Part shown: one piece after another, positions 61,604-64,000 of the stretch
How the letters are laid out: each line of letters starts with the position of its first letter
Position numbering within the stretch: the first letter of the stretch is position 1
Assembly: GCF_042445055.1 (NCBI RefSeq)
Contig: NZ_CP170339.1
Coordinates: 2,480,001-2,544,000 of the forward strand
Direction: 5' to 3'
DNA: 64,000 nt
Origin: Falsihalocynthiibacter sp042445055
Lineage (GTDB): Bacteria > Pseudomonadota > Alphaproteobacteria > Rhodobacterales > Rhodobacteraceae
Made by a program: the position numbers and the translations under genes
Notes under the pieces: model-generated
Database searches by the model: none
Told to the model about the DNA's origin: nothing
What the model saw: the letters and a program-made list of their open reading frames with translations, nothing else

Positions 61604-62201
61604 CAAGTAGCACCTCTTGAACTTGTTTTCGCAGGGCGGGCAAAAGCTCAGCTTCAAACCACGGATTTTTCCTGATCCAGCCTGTATTGCGCCACGACGG
61701 ATGAGGCAAGGGAAAGACGCGCGGCGCGTGGTCCACCCATTCCTTCACTGTTGTCGGCACAGTGGCCTTCGCCCCCTGTTGCAGATGATATTTATGGGCG
61801 TATCCGCCCACCAGAATAGTGAGTTTCGGCGCAAGTGTTTCCATCACTTTATCATGCCACGTCGCACGACAAATCCTAGGCGGCGGAAGGTCACTTCCGC
61901 TGGCATCATAGCCGGGAAAACAGAACGCCATCGGAACGATAGCAATGAGCTTGCGATCATAGAACTTGTCACGTGTAATCCCCATCCAATCGCGAAGCCT
62001 GTCACCAGAAGCGTCGTCAAACGGACGGCCACTTTCATGAACACGCATTCCCGGAGCCTGCCCCGCGATGAGAATTGAGGCAGCGGCATCATACCAAACG
62101 ATCGGACGCGGGCGGTGTGATGTTTTTGTTCTCGCAAATCGGTCGGCGCAAAGAGTGCATTGCGCGATGTCGTTCATCAGTAAAGTGGAGGGCTCGGACA
62201 T
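61596..62201 (-). CDS. Uracil-DNA-glycosylase-superfamily protein
   Basis: 201 residues from ATG 62201. The UDG-superfamily signatures are ILIAGQAPGMRVHESGRPFDDASGDRLRDWMG (active-site loop 1, GQAPG) and VFPLPHPSWRNTGWIRKNPWF (leucine-loop equivalent, HPS). A CTLC pair near the N-terminus is present, but a complete four-Cys iron-sulfur set like family 4 is not evident. The family excises uracil or other damaged bases; activity here is not shown. Read before the SseB-like gene in the same operon. Confidence 0.83.
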   Translation of the reverse strand: MSEPSTLLMNDIAQCTLCADRFARTKTSHRPRPIVWYDAAASILIAGQAPGMRVHESGRPFDDASGDRLRDWMGITRDKFYDRKLIAIVPMAFCFPGYDASGSDLPPPRICRATWHDKVMETLAPKLTILVGGYAHKYHLQQGAKATVPTTVKEWVDHAPRVFPLPHPSWRNTGWIRKNPWFEAELLPALRKQVQEVLLDD

Positions 62202-62241
62202 TCCGCGATCCTTTCCCAGAGGCAGCAAGAATTCAAGCGGG

Positions 62242-62276
62242 TTGACACATTTCTATATTTCGATAATTATAGAAAT
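62242..62276 (+). promoter_or_regulatory. Promoter and palindromic operator of the arsR-like/permease pair
   Basis: TTGACA at 62242-62247 is a perfect -35. A palindrome ATTTCTATA (62249-62257) / TATAGAAAT (62268-62276) with a 10-base spacer fills the space to the ATG. A GATAAT near 62262 or TATAGA near 62268 could be the -10. Nothing resembling a ribosome-binding site fits before ATG 62277, so the mRNA may be leaderless or nearly so. The operator would overlap RNA polymerase contacts, as expected for ArsR autoregulation. Confidence 0.8.
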
Positions 62277-62621
62277 ATGAAAACGAATCCTACTCCTACT
62301 CTCGATATTCTTACCGCTGCCTCAACCTTTGCGGCGCTTGGAAGTGAGCAACGCCTCGAAGTTTTGCGCAGCCTCGTTCGCGCGGGACCAAACGGCGTAA
62401 GCATCGGTACGCTCGGTGAGCGAAGCGGCGTTACCGGATCGACATTAACGCATCACCTCAAAATCCTGACGCAAGCAGGGCTAGTGACACAGAAAAAGCA
62501 AGGGCGCAGCATAATTTGCGCCGCTGCGGCCTATTCGGAGATGAAGAAACTGGCGGATTACCTTCTGCGCGAATGTTGCGCGGACTGTCCGGACACAACG
62601 CACGAGCATGATCATGACTGA
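62277..62621 (+). CDS. ArsR-family transcriptional regulator
   Basis: 114-residue winged-helix repressor. The helix-turn-helix is TLGERSGVTGSTLTHHLKIL within FAALGSEQRLEVLRSLVRAG and LVTQKKQGRSIIC. The C-terminus ends LRECCADCPDTTHEHDHD, a cluster of three Cys and three His that may be the metal or metalloid sensor. It sits directly under a palindromic promoter and overlaps the permease gene by 14 bp, so it very probably represses both. Arsenic is the usual ligand of such pairs, but other thiophilic metals are possible. Confidence 0.88.
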   Translation: MKTNPTPTLDILTAASTFAALGSEQRLEVLRSLVRAGPNGVSIGTLGERSGVTGSTLTHHLKILTQAGLVTQKKQGRSIICAAAAYSEMKKLADYLLRECCADCPDTTHEHDHD

Positions 62622-63654
62622 AACAACCCACACCCACAAACACAGCGCCGATACACCCGTTTGGAAACGACTGGATATGGCGTGGGTTGCGATCATCGTT
62701 ATTCCGTTGCTTGTGGTAATGTTCGATGCGCCACAGTTCCTTCCGACACTAACATTCGCGGGCAAAGCGATCTTGCATACCGGTGTTTTCATCGCCTTCG
62801 CCGTTCTCTTGGTTGGATACCTCAAGGCAACTGGCGCGGAAGCATTGCTTGCGAAAGCTTTTGAGGGGCGCGAAACAAAAATGATTTTCATGGCGGCCGC
62901 CCTCGGCGGGCTATCGCCGTTTTGCTCTTGCGAAGTTATCCCATTCATCGCGGCACTGCTCGCACTTGGGGCGCCGCTCTCTGCGGTAATGGCGTTTTGG
63001 CTCGCGTCTCCACTTATGGACCCCGCAATGTTCTTTGTGACCGCGGGCACGCTTGGGTTCGAGTTTGCGATTGCCAAAGGGCTGGCCGCAATCGGACTGG
63101 GCATTTTGGGCGGGTTCACCGTGAAACTCTTTGCACAAAGCGTCGTTTTCCAGAATCCATTGCGCAAGGCCGCCAAACCCTCGGGTTGTGGATGTGGCCC
63201 CTCGCCGTTTGATGGGAAGCCCGTGTGGAAGTTCTGGGCCGAGGCATCCCGCCGCACAACATTCCGCGAAACTGTCGTCGACAACGCTTTGTTCCTTGGG
63301 AAGTGGCTCTTGCTGGCGTATATGATTGAGGCGCTGATGCTTACTTATATTCCGGCGGAATCGATTGCCGCACACCTTGGTGGCGAAGGCCTCAAGCCGA
63401 TCGCGCTGGGGGCATTGATCGGCGCACCGGCATATCTCAACGGGTTCGCGGCGGTTCCAATGATTGACGCGCTCCTCCTTCAAGGGATGAGTAACGGCGC
63501 GGCCATGTCCTTTGCGATTGCAGGCGGTGTGAGCTGTATTCCTGCCGCGCTCGCGGTCTGGGCGCTGGTGAAGCCGCGCGTGTTTTCCGCCTATATCAGT
63601 ATCGCTATGGTCGGTGCATTCGGTGCGGGTATCGTCTGGAATATCATAGCTTAG
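62608..63654 (+). CDS. ArsP/YraQ-type permease
   Basis: 348 residues (ATG 62608, or 62614). About eight to ten membrane segments of the ArsP_1 family (PF03773). LSPFCSCEVIPFIAALLALGAPLSAVMAFWLASPLMDPAMF has the SFCSC/E-type cysteine pair used by ArsP for trivalent organoarsenicals. GALIGAPAYLNGFAAVPMIDALLLQGMSNGAAMSFAIAGG is its repeat. The N-terminus is His-rich (THTHKHS), and a Cys-rich cytoplasmic loop SGCGCGPSPF lies in the middle. Coupled to the ArsR-like gene. Substrate inferred only. Confidence 0.85.
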   Translation: MIMTETTHTHKHSADTPVWKRLDMAWVAIIVIPLLVVMFDAPQFLPTLTFAGKAILHTGVFIAFAVLLVGYLKATGAEALLAKAFEGRETKMIFMAAALGGLSPFCSCEVIPFIAALLALGAPLSAVMAFWLASPLMDPAMFFVTAGTLGFEFAIAKGLAAIGLGILGGFTVKLFAQSVVFQNPLRKAAKPSGCGCGPSPFDGKPVWKFWAEASRRTTFRETVVDNALFLGKWLLLAYMIEALMLTYIPAESIAAHLGGEGLKPIALGALIGAPAYLNGFAAVPMIDALLLQGMSNGAAMSFAIAGGVSCIPAALAVWALVKPRVFSAYISIAMVGAFGAGIVWNIIA

Positions 63655-63859
63655 GTAATAATGAGCCGTAATATACCGCGCCGTGCTTCCGATATTGAGC
63701 GCGGCGCAAATCGTTCGGCCAAGTTGTTTCTGGTGAAAATAGCGAAAATTGCGCATACCCCATTGAATGAACAAGGCTACATCCGACATAATAAGGTGTC
63801 ATGTGCCTGTTTAATTGCCTGAACTTAGGGCGCTATGCGCGGGCGGAAATGAGGCGGGC

Positions 63860-64000
63860 ATGCTCGAGTTTGTGAACGTAAGCAAATCCTTCTGGACAGG
63901 TATCCAGCGCAAGGTAATCCTTGATCGCGCCTCGTTTCGTGTGGAACTGGGCAATTCGATGGGCATTCTTGCGCCCAACGGAACGGGAAAAACAACACTC
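63860..64000 (+). CDS. Capsule-type polysaccharide ABC transporter ATPase, N-terminal part (cut by window edge)
   Basis: First 47 codons only. MLEFVNVSKSFWTGIQRKVI, then LDRASFRVELGNSMGILAPNGTGKTTL contains a complete Walker A (APNGTGKTT). The FW.G..RK.ILDR start resembles KpsT/CtrD-type capsule exporters, where APNGxGKST replaces the usual GPNGxGKST. GAGGCGGG lies before the ATG. The preceding 205 bp hold a GCGCCG / CGGCGC hairpin near 63680-63709 that lacks a T run, and no gene. Confidence 0.75.
   Translation, partial: MLEFVNVSKSFWTGIQRKVILDRASFRVELGNSMGILAPNGTGKTTL

Noticed and set aside
63670..63715. Terminator after the ArsP-type gene
   Set aside because: A GCGCCG/CGGCGC stem is present, but the loop is long and no T run follows on the plus strand, so I left it as a hairpin only.
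62911..63789. 292-codon minus-strand frame opposite the ArsP-type gene
   Set aside because: It is the complement of a clear membrane protein gene, with Arg/His/Cys-rich composition and no domain; it is a codon-bias shadow.

Overview
The window is chromosomal DNA of an alphaproteobacterium, most likely a marine member of the Rhodobacterales (Roseobacter group). This rests on the protein families and their arrangement: class I lysyl-tRNA synthetase, a cytoplasmic NasS/NasT pair in front of an assimilatory nitrate operon, a DmgDH/GcvT-type demethylase, a leuA leader peptide and the mreBCD-mrdA-rodA order. No rRNA, tRNA or CRISPR array was seen. Coding density is high and most operons use ATGA or TAATG overlaps.

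Layout. 1-1049: N-terminal part of dnaE (minus strand). 1283-11210: a purine salvage block, with xdhABC (xanthine dehydrogenase and its Mo-cofactor chaperone) followed by a BMP-family nucleoside/purine ABC transporter (ATPase, permease, small membrane protein, permease, binding protein), closed by a strong terminator. 11215-13710: FAD/folate-dependent dimethylglycine or sarcosine dehydrogenase-like enzyme. 13932-15592: panC-panB. 15602-22937: housekeeping genes (DUF4864 protein, lysK, TerB-like protein, Tat-type DacB, an EamA gene with an in-frame stop, nadD, yghZ-like aldo/keto reductase, a small secreted protein). 23175-24830: ettA.

24831-27683 is a small accessory islet. It holds an AbiC-like phage abortive-infection gene (putAbiC type) cut in two by an intact IS3-family insertion sequence. 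The 4-bp ATAC target duplication, both inverted repeats and the severed 3' end of the gene on the far side are all visible, and removing the element and one duplication rejoins one reading frame of 264 codons. Next to it lies a BrnA-type antitoxin gene without a visible BrnT toxin.

27684-41257 is a complete assimilatory nitrate locus: nasT-nasS, an RNA leader with two ANTAR-type hairpins and a terminator, nrtA, nrtB, a fused double ATPase, nirB, nirD, nasA, a TrpD2/YbiB-like gene and a siroheme synthase with a shortened, degenerate methyltransferase half. NasS should hold NasT when nitrate is absent. Released NasT would bind the leader and let transcription continue into transport and reduction.

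41259-45868 is the glycine cleavage operon gcvT-gcvH-gcvP (minus strand) behind a tandem glycine riboswitch. 45949-50511: ChaC-like cyclotransferase, gltX, DUF4442 protein, DUF1801 protein, nadE. 50710-52203: exported protein of 18 MORN repeats. 52274-54059: leucine leader peptide, attenuator hairpins and leuA. 54325-60818: mreB-mreC-mreD-mrdA-rodA-ghrA (rod-shape and elongation machinery). 60815-62201: SseB-like protein and uracil-DNA-glycosylase-family protein (minus). 62277-63654: ArsR-type repressor and ArsP-type permease under a palindromic operator. 63860-64000: start of a capsule-type polysaccharide ABC ATPase, cut by the window edge.
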